NCBI RefSeq assembly: GCF_036206005.1
Contig: NZ_CP108143.1
Span: forward strand, 1,302,001-1,366,000
Length of the DNA stretch: 64,000 nucleotides
Direction of reading: 5' to 3'
From: Streptomyces sp. NBC_00178
GTDB lineage: Bacteria; Actinomycetota; Actinomycetes; Streptomycetales; Streptomycetaceae
Shown: positions 54,545 to 63,900 of the stretch, one piece after another
Layout: the number at the start of each line of letters is the position of its first letter
Position numbering within the stretch: the first letter of the stretch is position 1
Position numbers and translations under genes: made by a program
The notes under the pieces: model-generated
Told to the model about the DNA's origin: nothing
Database searches by the model: none
What the model saw: the letters and a program-made list of their open reading frames with translations, nothing else

Positions 54545-54832
54545 TCAGGAGGAGAACAGCATCCGGCCGAAGCTCTTCTGACGGTGGTGACCGTAGTTCC
54601 CGTGCCCGCCCTGGTGCGGGGCACCCCAGGCGGGAGCCGGCGCCGCGGGGTACGCCTGCGGGGCGGGCGGCTGCGGCGGGGCCTGCTGCGTCCACTGCGA
54701 CTCCAGGCGCGTCAGGGACTCCAGCTCGCCGTAGTCGAGGAATATCCCGCGGCAGCCGCTGCACTGCTCGATCTGGACACCGTTGCGGTTGTACGTGTGC
54801 ATCTGGGCATGACACTTGGGGCACTGGATCAT
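54545..54832 (-). CDS. zf-TFIIB zinc-ribbon protein
   Basis: 95 aa with GAGGAG upstream of the ATG. A zinc ribbon occupies the first 30 residues (MIQCPKCHAQMHTYNRNGVQIEQCSGCRGIFLDYGELESL), CPxC and CSGC being the two knuckles; the remainder is Gln/Pro/Ala-rich and ends GHHRQKSFGRMLFSS. Proteins of this family are common and of unknown function; nucleic acid or protein binding is likely. Confidence 0.93.
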   Translation of the reverse strand: MIQCPKCHAQMHTYNRNGVQIEQCSGCRGIFLDYGELESLTRLESQWTQQAPPQPPAPQAYPAAPAPAWGAPHQGGHGNYGHHRQKSFGRMLFSS

Positions 54833-54895
54833 CGAGTCGGCTCCTCAGTCGTGACGACGTCACCGGAATGCATGCCCGGTGACGATCGCTTCACC

Positions 54896-55858
54896 CTACG
54901 ACGCGTGGCTGACGGCCAACTCGGGTGGGAGGGAGGCGATGCGGACACATGCGTCGATCATCAACTGCTCCACCTCGTCCGGACGGCGCTCCTCCGCCGC
55001 GGACTTGGCGAGGGCGAGTGCGGCCGTCTGCACGGTGAGCGCCCGCGCCACGACGTCCAGCGCGGGCCACGGGTCGCCCTCGGCCGGTACGGCGGGCCCC
55101 CCTGCGGCCCGGTACGCGTCCAGGAAGCGCAGCCACACGTCCGGCGCGAGCAGTCCGGCCGCGTACCAGGCGGCGGGCCGTGCGAGGTCCCAGGCGGGGT
55201 CGCCGAGACCCGTGTCGTCGATGTCGATCAGCAGCCACGCACCGGGCCGGCCGGGATGGCGGACGAGCTGGCCGAGGTGCAGGTCGCCGTGGCAGAGGAA
55301 CCCGTCGCGGTGCTCGGGCGGGGGGCCCTCGCCGCGTGCCCAGCGGGGCAGGCCCTGCCAGGTCGCCAGGACGGGGGCGAGGCCGGGGTCCCCGGTGCGG
55401 GCCCCACGCATCCGTGCGACCGCCCGGGCGGCCTTGACCGGACCGCGCATCGGCGGAAGGGCGTGCGGCGGCGGGGTGCGGTGCAGCCGTGCCAGCAGGG
55501 CGGCGGCCTCCTCCCAGGGGGCCGCGTCGGGATCCGCCGGGTCGACGGGTTCGCCGTACGGCCAGAGGCTGACGGCCCGGCCCGCGACCGAGCGAGGCGT
55601 CCCGTCCGGAACCGGGAGGGGCCGGAGCAGGGTGCCGGACAGCCCGGGGCGGGCGGCCAGAGCCAGGCGGGCCGCGAGTGCTGCCGTCTCCGTGTCGGGG
55701 GCGTGGGCCTTGGCGACGACGGGTCCGCTGCGGACCACCGTCCCGTCCGGGCGGTCGGCGAGCACCTCGGGCGGAGCGCATGCACAGGGGCCGGCGGCCG
55801 CGTGCGCACTGCCGTGTGCGAGGTCGCCCAGGGCGTGCACGACGGGGTCGGTGGTCAT
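54896..55858 (-). CDS. Aminoglycoside-phosphotransferase-family kinase
   Basis: 320 aa from ATG 55858 with GTGGAG five bases upstream. It has the phosphotransferase fold: catalytic loop GFLCHGDLHLGQLVRHP and the metal-binding ILIDIDDTGLGDPAWDLARPAAW. The N-terminal lobe (VLADRPDGTVVRSGPVVAKAHAP) has the conserved Lys. The family covers antibiotic kinases, choline/homoserine kinases and maltokinase-like enzymes; there is no sign of resistance function here, and the substrate is unknown. Confidence 0.88.
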   Translation of the reverse strand: MTTDPVVHALGDLAHGSAHAAAGPCACAPPEVLADRPDGTVVRSGPVVAKAHAPDTETAALAARLALAARPGLSGTLLRPLPVPDGTPRSVAGRAVSLWPYGEPVDPADPDAAPWEEAAALLARLHRTPPPHALPPMRGPVKAARAVARMRGARTGDPGLAPVLATWQGLPRWARGEGPPPEHRDGFLCHGDLHLGQLVRHPGRPGAWLLIDIDDTGLGDPAWDLARPAAWYAAGLLAPDVWLRFLDAYRAAGGPAVPAEGDPWPALDVVARALTVQTAALALAKSAAEERRPDEVEQLMIDACVRIASLPPELAVSHAS

Positions 55859-56001
55859 CGGCTCGGCTCCACGGCGCTGGTCGGCCCGGCCCGGCCCGGC
55901 GGCCGGGCCCGGCGCCGATCGTACGCGGCGGCGAAGAGGCACGGACACGGCGGCGGTCAAGGGGCCCGGACAGCGACGGCGAAAGGGCCCGGACAGCGCG
56001 A

Positions 56002-56031
56002 TGTCCGGCCAGCTCCCCAGCTGGCCGGACA
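56002..56031 (-). terminator. Terminator after the 68-aa membrane protein gene
   Basis: TGTCCGGCCAGCT (56002-56014), CCCC, AGCTGGCCGGACA (56019-56031): a perfect 13-bp stem with a four-base loop, about 90 bases beyond the stop. Confidence 0.8.
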
Positions 56032-56119
56032 AACGCTGTCGTCCGCCGCACCCCCGTCCCCACGGGGCTGTTGGCCGGATGTCCCGGTCCGGACCGCTCT
56101 TCCGGACCCGGGGCGCCGC

Positions 56120-56326
56120 TCAGCGCCCCAGCATCACGCCCACGGACGACGCCTGTGTGACCACCGCGTCCCAGCCGCCGAAGACGACCACGAGCAGGGC
56201 CGCCAGAGGAAGGACCATGGCCGTCGCCACCAGTGGGTGACGCGTCCCGGACGGGCGCGCGCCGAACGAGGCGTATGCCCTGCGTTCCCGCGTGCGGTTC
56301 ATGGACCGCGCAGCCGTGTCCGCCAT
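56120..56326 (-). CDS. Small single-pass membrane protein (68 aa)
   Basis: 68 aa from ATG 56326 with GGAGAGG seven bases upstream; the longer frame to 56407 lacks such a site. A basic, Arg/Ser-rich N-terminus (MNRTRERRAYASFG) precedes a transmembrane helix (LVATAMVLPLAALLVVVFGGWDAVV). The product is presumably membrane-inserted with its N-terminus inside. I do not recognise a family. A 13-bp terminator follows it. Confidence 0.7.
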   Translation of the reverse strand: MADTAARSMNRTRERRAYASFGARPSGTRHPLVATAMVLPLAALLVVVFGGWDAVVTQASSVGVMLGR

Positions 56327-56611
56327 GGTTCCTCTCCTGGCCTGTCGGTGCGGCGGGCGGTACGGCCTCGGGGGACGAGTTCCGCGCCCGCCGCATGAGT
56401 TCAACACTAGGGACGGGGGGCCGGCCCGGCGTCATGCCCGCGTACCGAATGACGGGCCTCCCGGAGGATGAGCCGGCCACCCCGCTCGTACTCCCCTGGG
56501 TGGAGATCGGCCCTGAGTCGCGGCGTTATCCACCTAGGGGCCCCGGCCGGGCCCGGGCACCCGGGGCGAGGGCTGCGGGTGTCCGGCCCGGCTCCGGCCG
56601 GCGGGGGAGCT

Positions 56612-56869
56612 CTATGCCTCGGGGCCTTCCCGGAGAGGGCGCTCGGAGGCGTCCTCCCTGGGGACCGGCTGTTCGACCAGGGCAAGCACCCGGGTCGCCA
56701 TGAAGCGGGCGGTACGGACAACTGATCCACTTCGGGTGACTTCACTCACTTCCACCACACCCCGGCGGACCGCTGTCTCCACCCGGCGGCCTGCCCTGGA
56801 GGCCACCACTTCGTACGTCCTGGTCGTGTCACCCGCGTCCACGACTATTTCCACACGATCGCCCTTCAT
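56612..56869 (-). CDS. Small hypothetical protein with beta-rich core
   Basis: 85 aa from ATG 56869 (MKGDRVEIVVDAGDTTRTYEVVASRAGRRVETAVRRGVVEVSEVTRSGSVVRTARFMATRVLALVEQP). The alternating hydrophobic pattern suggests four or five strands; no membrane segment. Proteins of this kind are found next to the kinase gene in other Streptomyces as far as I recall, without known function. It is divergent from the kinase gene with about 200 bases between. Confidence 0.72.
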   Translation of the reverse strand: MKGDRVEIVVDAGDTTRTYEVVASRAGRRVETAVRRGVVEVSEVTRSGSVVRTARFMATRVLALVEQPVPREDASERPLREGPEA

Positions 56870-57075
56870 TGATCCAATCCCCCTTCTGCGACGGTCCTTT
56901 GAGATCTCGCACGGGCCACAGAGCCTGGATCCCCGGCTCCCTGACCACTGCTCAATTCTCCCACCGGGCACTGACAATCGATGGGACGGCGAGGGCGCGG
57001 CCTCTGAGCGCCCCGCGCCGGGGGTACGTAAGCTGTGCCTCGTCAGGCGGACCAGGCAGCGGGGATGGGCAGACG

Positions 57076-58431
57076 ATGGCGATGATGCGGCTCCGGCGCG
57101 AGGACCCGCGTGTCGTCGGCTCGTTCAGGCTGCACCGACGGCTCGGCGCGGGCGGTATGGGCGTCGTCTACCTGGGCTCGGACCGCCGGGGCCAGCGGGT
57201 GGCGCTCAAGGTGATCAGGCCGGACCTGGCGGAGGATCAGGAGTTCCGTTCGCGTTTCGCGCGCGAGGTGTCCGCCGCCCGGCGGATCCGCGGGGGCTGC
57301 ACGGCCCGGCTGGTGGCCGCCGACCTGGAGGCCGACCGCCCCTGGTTCGCGACGCAGTACGTCCCCGGCCCCTCACTGCACGACAAGGTCGCCGAGGAGG
57401 GTCCGCTCCCGGCGGCCGAGGTGGCCGCGATCGGCGCCGCGCTCTCGGAAGGGCTGGTCGCGGTCCACGAGGCCGGTGTCGTCCACCGGGACCTGAAGCC
57501 GTCGAACATCCTGCTCTCCCCCAAGGGCCCCCGCATCATCGACTTCGGCATCGCCTGGTCGACGGGCGCCAGCACGCTGACCCATGTCGGTACGGCGGTC
57601 GGCTCGCCGGGATTCCTGGCACCCGAACAGGTACGCGGCGCGGCGGTGACACCCGCGACGGACGTCTTCTCCCTCGGTGCGACGCTCGCGTACGCGGCCA
57701 TGGCCGACTCCCCCTTCGGGCACGGCAGTTCCGAGGTGATGCTGTACCGCGTGGTGCACGAGGAGCCCCATCTGCTCGACGTGCACGACGCGCTCGCCCC
57801 GCTCGTACGCGCCTGCCTGGCGAAGGACCCGGAGGAGCGGCCGAGCACCCTGCAGCTGTCCATGCGGCTCAAGGAGATCGCGGCGCGCGAGGCGCAGGGA
57901 CTGCAGGAGCGCCGCCCGCCCGCGCAGCGGAGCGAGCAGGAACTCGACCGCCCGACGGGGCGGCTCGAGGGCGGTTCGTACACCGAGCAGGCGACCCGGC
58001 GTGCCGGGGGTGGCGGAGCGCCCGCACCCCGTTCCCAGGGCCGGCGTCCCACGTCGTCGCGTTCCGGGGCTCCCCGCACGGACGGCTCGCCCTCTCGGGC
58101 CGCCCGGGGGGCCGCGCGTTCCGGGCAGCACCCGCAGGGGCAGAAGCCCACGAACGGCAGGCCGGGCACCCGGCCCGGGGTCCGGACGACCTCGGCCGGC
58201 AAGAGCGGGAAGCGGCGTCCGGCCAACCCCCGCCTGCTGCGTCAGCGCCTGGTCGTCTTCGTCGTGGTCACCCTGCTCGTGGCCTTGGGGATCGCTGCGG
58301 CGCAGGGCTGCCAGGGGCCCGCCCGGGGGCTGGAGGCCCCGCTGTCGCACACGTACGACGGGGCCGCCGCGCCGTCCGTGCGGACGGGCGGGCCCTCACC
58401 CGGTCAGGACGGAGCGATCCGGGTCGCGTAG
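57076..58431 (+). CDS. Membrane-bound Ser/Thr protein kinase
   Basis: 451 aa from ATG 57076. A Hanks-type kinase domain spans about residues 14-270: P-loop LGAGGMGVVYLG, VALKVIRPDL with the ATP-binding Lys, catalytic VVHRDLKPSNILLS, DFGIAWS, and APEQVRG. A 120-residue Ser/Gly/Arg/Pro-rich linker follows, then one transmembrane helix (RLVVFVVVTLLVALGIAAAQ) and a short extracellular tail without PASTA repeats. It signals from the inner membrane face to unknown targets. The last 28 bases of the gene overlap the converging methyltransferase gene. Confidence 0.94.
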   Translation: MAMMRLRREDPRVVGSFRLHRRLGAGGMGVVYLGSDRRGQRVALKVIRPDLAEDQEFRSRFAREVSAARRIRGGCTARLVAADLEADRPWFATQYVPGPSLHDKVAEEGPLPAAEVAAIGAALSEGLVAVHEAGVVHRDLKPSNILLSPKGPRIIDFGIAWSTGASTLTHVGTAVGSPGFLAPEQVRGAAVTPATDVFSLGATLAYAAMADSPFGHGSSEVMLYRVVHEEPHLLDVHDALAPLVRACLAKDPEERPSTLQLSMRLKEIAAREAQGLQERRPPAQRSEQELDRPTGRLEGGSYTEQATRRAGGGGAPAPRSQGRRPTSSRSGAPRTDGSPSRAARGAARSGQHPQGQKPTNGRPGTRPGVRTTSAGKSGKRRPANPRLLRQRLVVFVVVTLLVALGIAAAQGCQGPARGLEAPLSHTYDGAAAPSVRTGGPSPGQDGAIRVA

Positions 58432-59228
58432 AAGGCGACCGCGGAGGCCGCGGCGACGTTGAGCGAGTCGACTCCGGCGTCCATCGGAATGCGTACGTGG
58501 GCGTCGGCCGCCGCGAGGGCCCGGGGCGTGAGGCCGTCGCCCTCCGTCCCGAAGACGAGCGCCAGCCTCTCGTGCCGTTGTGCGACGAGTTCGTCCAGGG
58601 TGATCGACCGGTCACTGAGGCACAGGGCGGCCGTGGTGAAGCCGGCGTCGCGCAGCAGCCCGATGTCGTCGGGCCACGAGGTCAGACGGGTCCACGGGAC
58701 GTGGAAGACGGATCCCATGGAGACCTTCACCGCACGCCGGTAGAGCGGGTCGGCGCAGCGCGGGGTCAGCAGGACGGCGTCCACGCCGAGCGCCGCGGCG
58801 TTGCGGAACGCGGCCCCGAGGTTGGCGTGGTCGACGATGTCCTCGAACACGGCGACCCTCCGCACGTCGCCCTCCGCCGGGGCCAGGAGGGTCGCGGCGT
58901 CGGGCAGCGGCCTGCGCCGCATGGACGCGAGGGCCCCACGGTGCACGTGGTAGCCGGTGACGCGCTCGGCGAGCTCGGGTGTGACGGCGTAGACCGGTGC
59001 CGTCGCCTCGTCGATCACGTCGCGCATGACATCGGTCCACTTGGCGGAGAGCATCATGGACCGCATCTCGTACCCGGCGTTCGCGGCGCGCCGGATCACC
59101 TTCTCGCCCTCGGCGATGAAGAGGCCCTCGGCGGGTTCCCGACGGCGCCGGAGTTCGACGTCGGTCAGGCCGGTGTAGTCGCCGAGACGCGGGTCGTCCG
59201 GGTCGTCGACGGTGATGAGTTCTGCCAC
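58404..59228 (-). CDS. SpoU/TrmH-family RNA 2'-O-methyltransferase
   Basis: 274 aa from GTG 59228; the frame continues upstream to 59453 but through a repeat-rich stretch. The N-terminal L30e-like RNA-binding part (FIAEGEKVIRRAANAGYEMRSMMLS) is followed by the SPOUT knot: VFEDIVDHANLGAAFRNAAALGVDAVLLTPRC, VFGTEGDGLTPRAL and SLNVAAASAVAFYAT. It would methylate a ribose in rRNA or tRNA. TsnR-type thiostrepton resistance methyltransferases belong to the same superfamily but have a different core; this looks like the housekeeping type. Confidence 0.93.
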   Translation of the reverse strand: MAELITVDDPDDPRLGDYTGLTDVELRRRREPAEGLFIAEGEKVIRRAANAGYEMRSMMLSAKWTDVMRDVIDEATAPVYAVTPELAERVTGYHVHRGALASMRRRPLPDAATLLAPAEGDVRRVAVFEDIVDHANLGAAFRNAAALGVDAVLLTPRCADPLYRRAVKVSMGSVFHVPWTRLTSWPDDIGLLRDAGFTTAALCLSDRSITLDELVAQRHERLALVFGTEGDGLTPRALAAADAHVRIPMDAGVDSLNVAAASAVAFYATRIAPS

Positions 59229-59285
59229 GGGGTGCAACTGCCTTGTCGGGTGGGTGGAGTGCGGCCGTCGGGCCGGATCGGCCTT

Positions 59286-59400
59286 CGGGTCGGGAACGGC
59301 CGGTGGGCCGCGTCGGGAACGGCCTTCGGGTCGGGTCGGGAACGGCCGGTGGGCCGTCGGGCCGGAAGCCGCGGGGTCGGCCGCCGGTCCGGGAACGGCC
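59286..59400. repeat. Short interspersed repeats GGGAACGGCC, upstream of the methyltransferase gene
   Basis: GGGAACGGCC occurs four times between 59292 and 59400, and a longer unit (GGCCTTCGGGTCGGGAACGGCC type) twice. The stretch lies between the end of the cysG-like gene and the start of the methyltransferase gene. Confidence 0.8.
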
Positions 59401-59403
59401 GGG

Positions 59404-60657
59404 TCAGCCGTCGAGCGCCCCGGACGGTTCCGTGGCGACGGCGACGACGTCACCGATGACGATGACGGCGGGGGGACGTACCTCCTCGGCGACGGCCCTC
59501 TCGCCGACCGTCGCGAGGGTGGCGTCGACCCTGCGCTGCGCCGCGGTGGTGCCTTCCTGCACCAGGGCCACCGGGGTGTCGGGGGACTTGCCGTGGGCGA
59601 TGAGGGCGCGGGCGATGGCGCCGATCTTGTCGACGGCCATCAGGAGGACCAGGGTGCCCCGCAGCTGTGCGAGGGCCTGCCAGTCCACGAGGGAGCGGGG
59701 GTCCTCCGGCGCCACGTGCCCGCTGACCACGGTGAACTCGTGCGCCACGCCGCGGTGGGTCACGGGGATACCGGCCGCGCCCGGCACGGAGATCGAGCTG
59801 GAGATCCCGGGGACGACGGTGCAGGCGATGCCCTCGGCGGCCAGCGCCTGGGCCTCCTCCATGCCCCGTCCGAAGACGAACGGGTCGCCGCCCTTGAGGC
59901 GGACGACGGACTTCCCGGCCTTGGCGTGGTCTATCAGTGCCTGGTTGATCGCCTCCTGCGCCATGAAGCGGCCGTAGGGGATCTTCGCGGCGTCGATGAC
60001 CTCGACGTGCGGCGGGAGTTCGTCGAGGAGGTCACGGGGGCCGAGCCGGTCGGCGATGACCACGTCGGCCTCGGCGAGGAGACGGCGGCCACGGACCGTG
60101 ATCAGGTCGGGGTCGCCCGGCCCGCCGCCGACGAGCGCGACACCGGGGGCGCGGGTGCGGTGGTGGGGCGCGGCGAGCGTTCCGTCGCGCAGGCCCTCGA
60201 CGATCGCGTCGCGGACCGCGGCGGAGTGCCGGGGGTCGCGGCCTTCCGAGGTGGTGGTGAGGACGGCGACCGTGATGCCCTCGCTGCGGCCGGTGGCGGG
60301 CGTCCAGGCGGTGGCGGCCTCCGCGTCGTCGCTCCGCACGCACCAGGTGCGGGTGCGCTCGGCCTCGGCGGACGCGGCGTCGTTGGCGACGGCGTCGGAG
60401 GACGCGACGAGGGCGTACCAGGTGTCGGTGAGGTCGCCGTCCTGATACCTGCGGCGCTCCCAGCGGATCTCGCCCGCGTCGGCCATCGCCTCGACGGAGG
60501 CGGTCGCGGACGGGGAGACCAGGGTGACGTCGGCTCCGGCGGCGATGAGCGCGGGAAGCCGGCGTTGCGCGACCTGGCCGCCGCCGACGACGACGACACG
60601 GCGCCCGTTCAGGCGCAGACCGACGGGGTAGGCAGGGTGATCGTCATGCTCGGCCAT
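59404..60657 (-). CDS. cobA: Uroporphyrinogen-III C-methyltransferase with precorrin-2 dehydrogenase domain (CysG-like)
   Basis: 417 aa from ATG 60657; GAGGAG lies 11 bases upstream. The N-terminal domain binds NAD (YPVGLRLNGRRVVVVGGGQVAQRRLPALIAAGADVTLVS) and is CysG-A-like; the SUMT domain starts at VALVGGGPGDPDLITVRGRRLLAEADVV and continues with GKSVVRLKGGDPFVFGRGMEEAQAL and VVPGISSSISVPGAAGIPVTHR. It makes precorrin-2 and can oxidise it towards siroheme. With the DMB synthase/phosphoribosyltransferase next door it supplies corrin precursors. No chelatase domain signature is obvious. Confidence 0.93.
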   Translation of the reverse strand: MAEHDDHPAYPVGLRLNGRRVVVVGGGQVAQRRLPALIAAGADVTLVSPSATASVEAMADAGEIRWERRRYQDGDLTDTWYALVASSDAVANDAASAEAERTRTWCVRSDDAEAATAWTPATGRSEGITVAVLTTTSEGRDPRHSAAVRDAIVEGLRDGTLAAPHHRTRAPGVALVGGGPGDPDLITVRGRRLLAEADVVIADRLGPRDLLDELPPHVEVIDAAKIPYGRFMAQEAINQALIDHAKAGKSVVRLKGGDPFVFGRGMEEAQALAAEGIACTVVPGISSSISVPGAAGIPVTHRGVAHEFTVVSGHVAPEDPRSLVDWQALAQLRGTLVLLMAVDKIGAIARALIAHGKSPDTPVALVQEGTTAAQRRVDATLATVGERAVAEEVRPPAVIVIGDVVAVATEPSGALDG

Positions 60658-60996
60658 GGTCGTGCGGGCTCCTCGTGCAGATGCGGTGTGCTGCGGGCCG
60701 CTGCGGCGGTGGAGCGGCTGTGACGTGGGCTGAGTGGGTGGTGGCGCGTGGGACCACGATACGGGGTGGTGACGGCGGGACCCCGGGCGGCGGCGGTGGC
60801 CCGCGGCGCGGGGGCCTCTTCGCGGGAAGGCGGCCGGATCCCGCCGCGCAGTGCGTGCCCGGGACCCGGGAGGGGTTCCCGGCTCTCGCTCCACGCGTCG
60901 GCGCGGGGCCGGTGCCGTCGGGCACAGAGGGCCGGGCGGGCGGGAGCGCGGGCGTGCCCGGGCGGGCCGGTCGGCCACGCCCGGGCACGGGGACGC
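60658..60996. other. Gap between the cobA gene and cobT
   Basis: 339 bases, G+C-rich, with the cobT terminator at its right end (60953-60989). I looked for a cobalamin riboswitch box (GCCACTG-type) in both strands and saw none. No supported gene. Confidence 0.6.
60953..60989 (-). terminator. Terminator of cobT
   Basis: CGTGCCCGGGCG (60953-60964) and CGCCCGGGCACG (60978-60989), 12-bp stem with an inner GGCC-GGTC-GGCC, eight bases beyond the stop. Confidence 0.88.
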
Positions 60997-63900
60997 CTAC
61001 TTCTCGGTGACGCCCGCGGAGTCGAACGTGGCCACCTCGTGCATCGCGCGCGCGGCGCTCTGCACGATGGGCAGCGCGAGCAGGGCGCCGGTGCCCTCGC
61101 CGAGGCGCAGGTCCAGGTCGACCAGCGGGCGCAGGCCCAGCTTGTTGAGTGCGGCGACGTGCCCCGGCTCCGCACTGCGGTGGCCCGCGATGCACGCCGC
61201 GAGCGCCTCGGGGGCGATCGCCCGGGCGACCAGGGCGGCGGCGCCGGCGCTCACGCCGTCGAGGATCACCGGCGTACGGAGGGAGGCGCCGCCCAGCAGG
61301 AAGCCCACCATCGCGGCGTGCTCCAGACCGCCGATCGCGGCGAGCACGCCGATGGGGTCGGCGGGATCGGGCTGGTGCAGTTCCAGGCCCCTGCGTACGA
61401 CGTCGACCTTGCGGGCGTGCATCTCGTCGTTGATCCCGGTGCCCCGGCCGGTCACCTCGGCCGGGTCCATGCCCGTGTAGACGCAGATCAGCGCCGCCGA
61501 GGCGGTGGTGTTGGCGATGCCCATCTCACCGGTGAGGAGGCCCTTGTTGCCGGCCGCCACCAGGTCGCGGGCGGTCTCGATGCCCACCTCGATCGCGGCG
61601 AGCACCTCTTCGCGGGTGAGCGCGGGCCCGGTGGTGAAGTCGGCCGTCCCGGCACGCACCTTCCGGGGCAGCAGACCGGGCGTCGCGGGGAGTTCCGTCG
61701 CGACGCCGACGTCGACGACGCAGACCTCGGCGCCCACCTGCGCGGCGAAGGCGTTGCAGACCGCCCCGCCGCCCAGGAAGTTGGCGACCATCTGGCCGGT
61801 GACCTCCTGGGGCCATGCCGTGACGCCCTGGGCGTGCACCCCGTGGTCTCCGGCGAAGATCGCGACGGCGGCCGGTTCGGGGATGGGCGGCGGGCACATC
61901 CGGGAGAGCCCGGAGAGCTGGGCGGAGATGATCTCCAGCATGCCGAGCGCACCGGCGGGCTTCGTCATCCGCTTCTGGCGCTCCCACGCCTCGCCGAGGG
62001 CCTTGGCGTCGAGCGGTCGGATCCCGGCGATGGTGTCCTGGAGCAGGTCGTGCGGCTCCTCGCCGGGGAGGGCGCGGCGGCCGTACGTCTCCTCGTGGAC
62101 GACCCAGGACAGCGGGCGGCGCTTGGACCAGCCCGCCTGCATCAGTTCGGGCTCCTCGGGGAACTCGTCGACGTAACCGACACAGAGGTACGCGACGACT
62201 TCGAGGTGCTCGGGCAGGCCGAGGGCGCGGACCATCTCACGCTCGTCGAAGAAGCTGACCCAGCCCACGCCGAGGCCCTCGGCGCGGGCGGCGAGCCACA
62301 GGTTCTCCACGGCGAGCGCGGACGAGTACGGCGCCATCTGCGGCTGGGTGTGCCGGCCGAGGGTGTGCCGGCCGCCCCGGGTGGGGTCCGCGGTGACGAC
62401 GATGTTCACGGGCGTGTCGAGGATCGCCTCGATCTTCAGTTCCTTGAACTGCTTGGCCCGGGCCTTGGGGAGCGACTTGGCGTAGGCCTCCCGCTGGCGC
62501 TGCGCCAGTTCGTGCATGGAACGGCGCGTCTCGGCCGAGCGGATGACGACGAAGTCCCAGGGCTGTGAGTGGCCGACGCTCGGTGCGGTGTGCGCCGCCT
62601 CCAGGACGCGGAGGAGGACCTCGTGCGGGATGGGGTCCGCGCGGAAGCCGTTGCGGATGTCCCGCCGTTCCCGCATCACGCGCAGGACGGCCTCGCGTTC
62701 GGCGTCGTCGTAGCCGGGTGCGGGCGGGCTCGCGGGCGCCGCATCGGCGGGCTCGAGGGCCTCGGTCCCTTCCGGCGCCCCGGCCGCCTCGGCCGTCACC
62801 GGCTCCTCGGCGACTGCCGGCGCTTCGGCCGTCACGGGTTCGTCGGCGACCGCGGGCGCCGCGGCCTCCACGGGGTCCTCGGAGGGCGCGGGCTCCTCGG
62901 AGGGCGCGGGCGGCGCGGGCAGATCGGCGAGGAGGGGGATCTCGGACATGTAGGCCGGCGCCGGGGCCTCGGCCGGGGCCGGGCTGACGTTGTCCTGCAC
63001 CTCGGGGGTCTCGATGATCTCGGGCCCGGTGCCGGGCTCCGGCTCGGTGAAGTCCTGGAAGCCGGTCCGGGGCTCGGCCCCCGGCGCCGGCTCGGGCTCC
63101 ACGGCGGCCGGGGCCTCGGGTGCCTGGACGGCGACCGGCTCCGCGGCCTCGGGAACCGGTACGGGCTCGACCGCGACCGGTGCCTCAGCGGAAACGGGTT
63201 CCGGCGCGGCGACGGGCTCCGGCTCGGCGACGGGCTCGGGCTCGGCGGGCACACCGGGCGCCTCGGCCGCGGCAGCGGGCGGAGCGGCGACCTGGACGGG
63301 GTGGGAGACCGGCTCGGCAGGAACGATGACCGGGGCGATCGGCTCGGCCGGAGCGGTGGCCGGGGCGATCGGCTCGGCCGGAGCGGTGGCCGGGGCGATC
63401 GGCTCGGCCGGAGCGGCCTGTGCGACCGCGGCCGGAATCCCGGCCGGAAGCTCGGCGGGGGCCTCGGCCGGAAGCTCCTCGGCGGGGGTCTCCGGAGCCA
63501 CGGCCGCCTCGGGGGCGACCGTTTCTGCGGGACCGGCCTCCACCACGGCTTCGGGGGGCGTGACCACGGCCGTGACGTCCTGGCCGGGCGTCTCCTCCGG
63601 CAGGGCGGAAAGCGCCGGTTCGGCGGTCTGCGTGGACTCGACGGGCTGCGCCGGCTCGGCGGGCTGCGCGGTGACCGCGGCCACGGTGACGGGAGCCGCA
63701 TCGGCGGAGGGCGCGGACGGGACGGGGGCGACCGGTTCCGCCAGGACGGCCTCGGATGCCGCCGGAGCATCGGGGGCCGGGGACCCGGCGGGGGCCGTGG
63801 CCGGCCCGGGCACGGCCTCGGGGGCCGCGGCCGGCTCCGGCGCACCCCACGCGGGAGCGCCCTGCGGCGGGATCTCCCCCATCTGCGGGCCGGGCAGCTG

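Noticed and set aside
56526..56534. TTATCCACC, resembling a DnaA box
   Set aside because: A single site without neighbours or AT-rich DNA; an origin would have many boxes.
60658..60996. Possible cobalamin riboswitch for cobA
   Set aside because: I could not find the conserved B12-box or paired core; the only strong structure is the cobT terminator.
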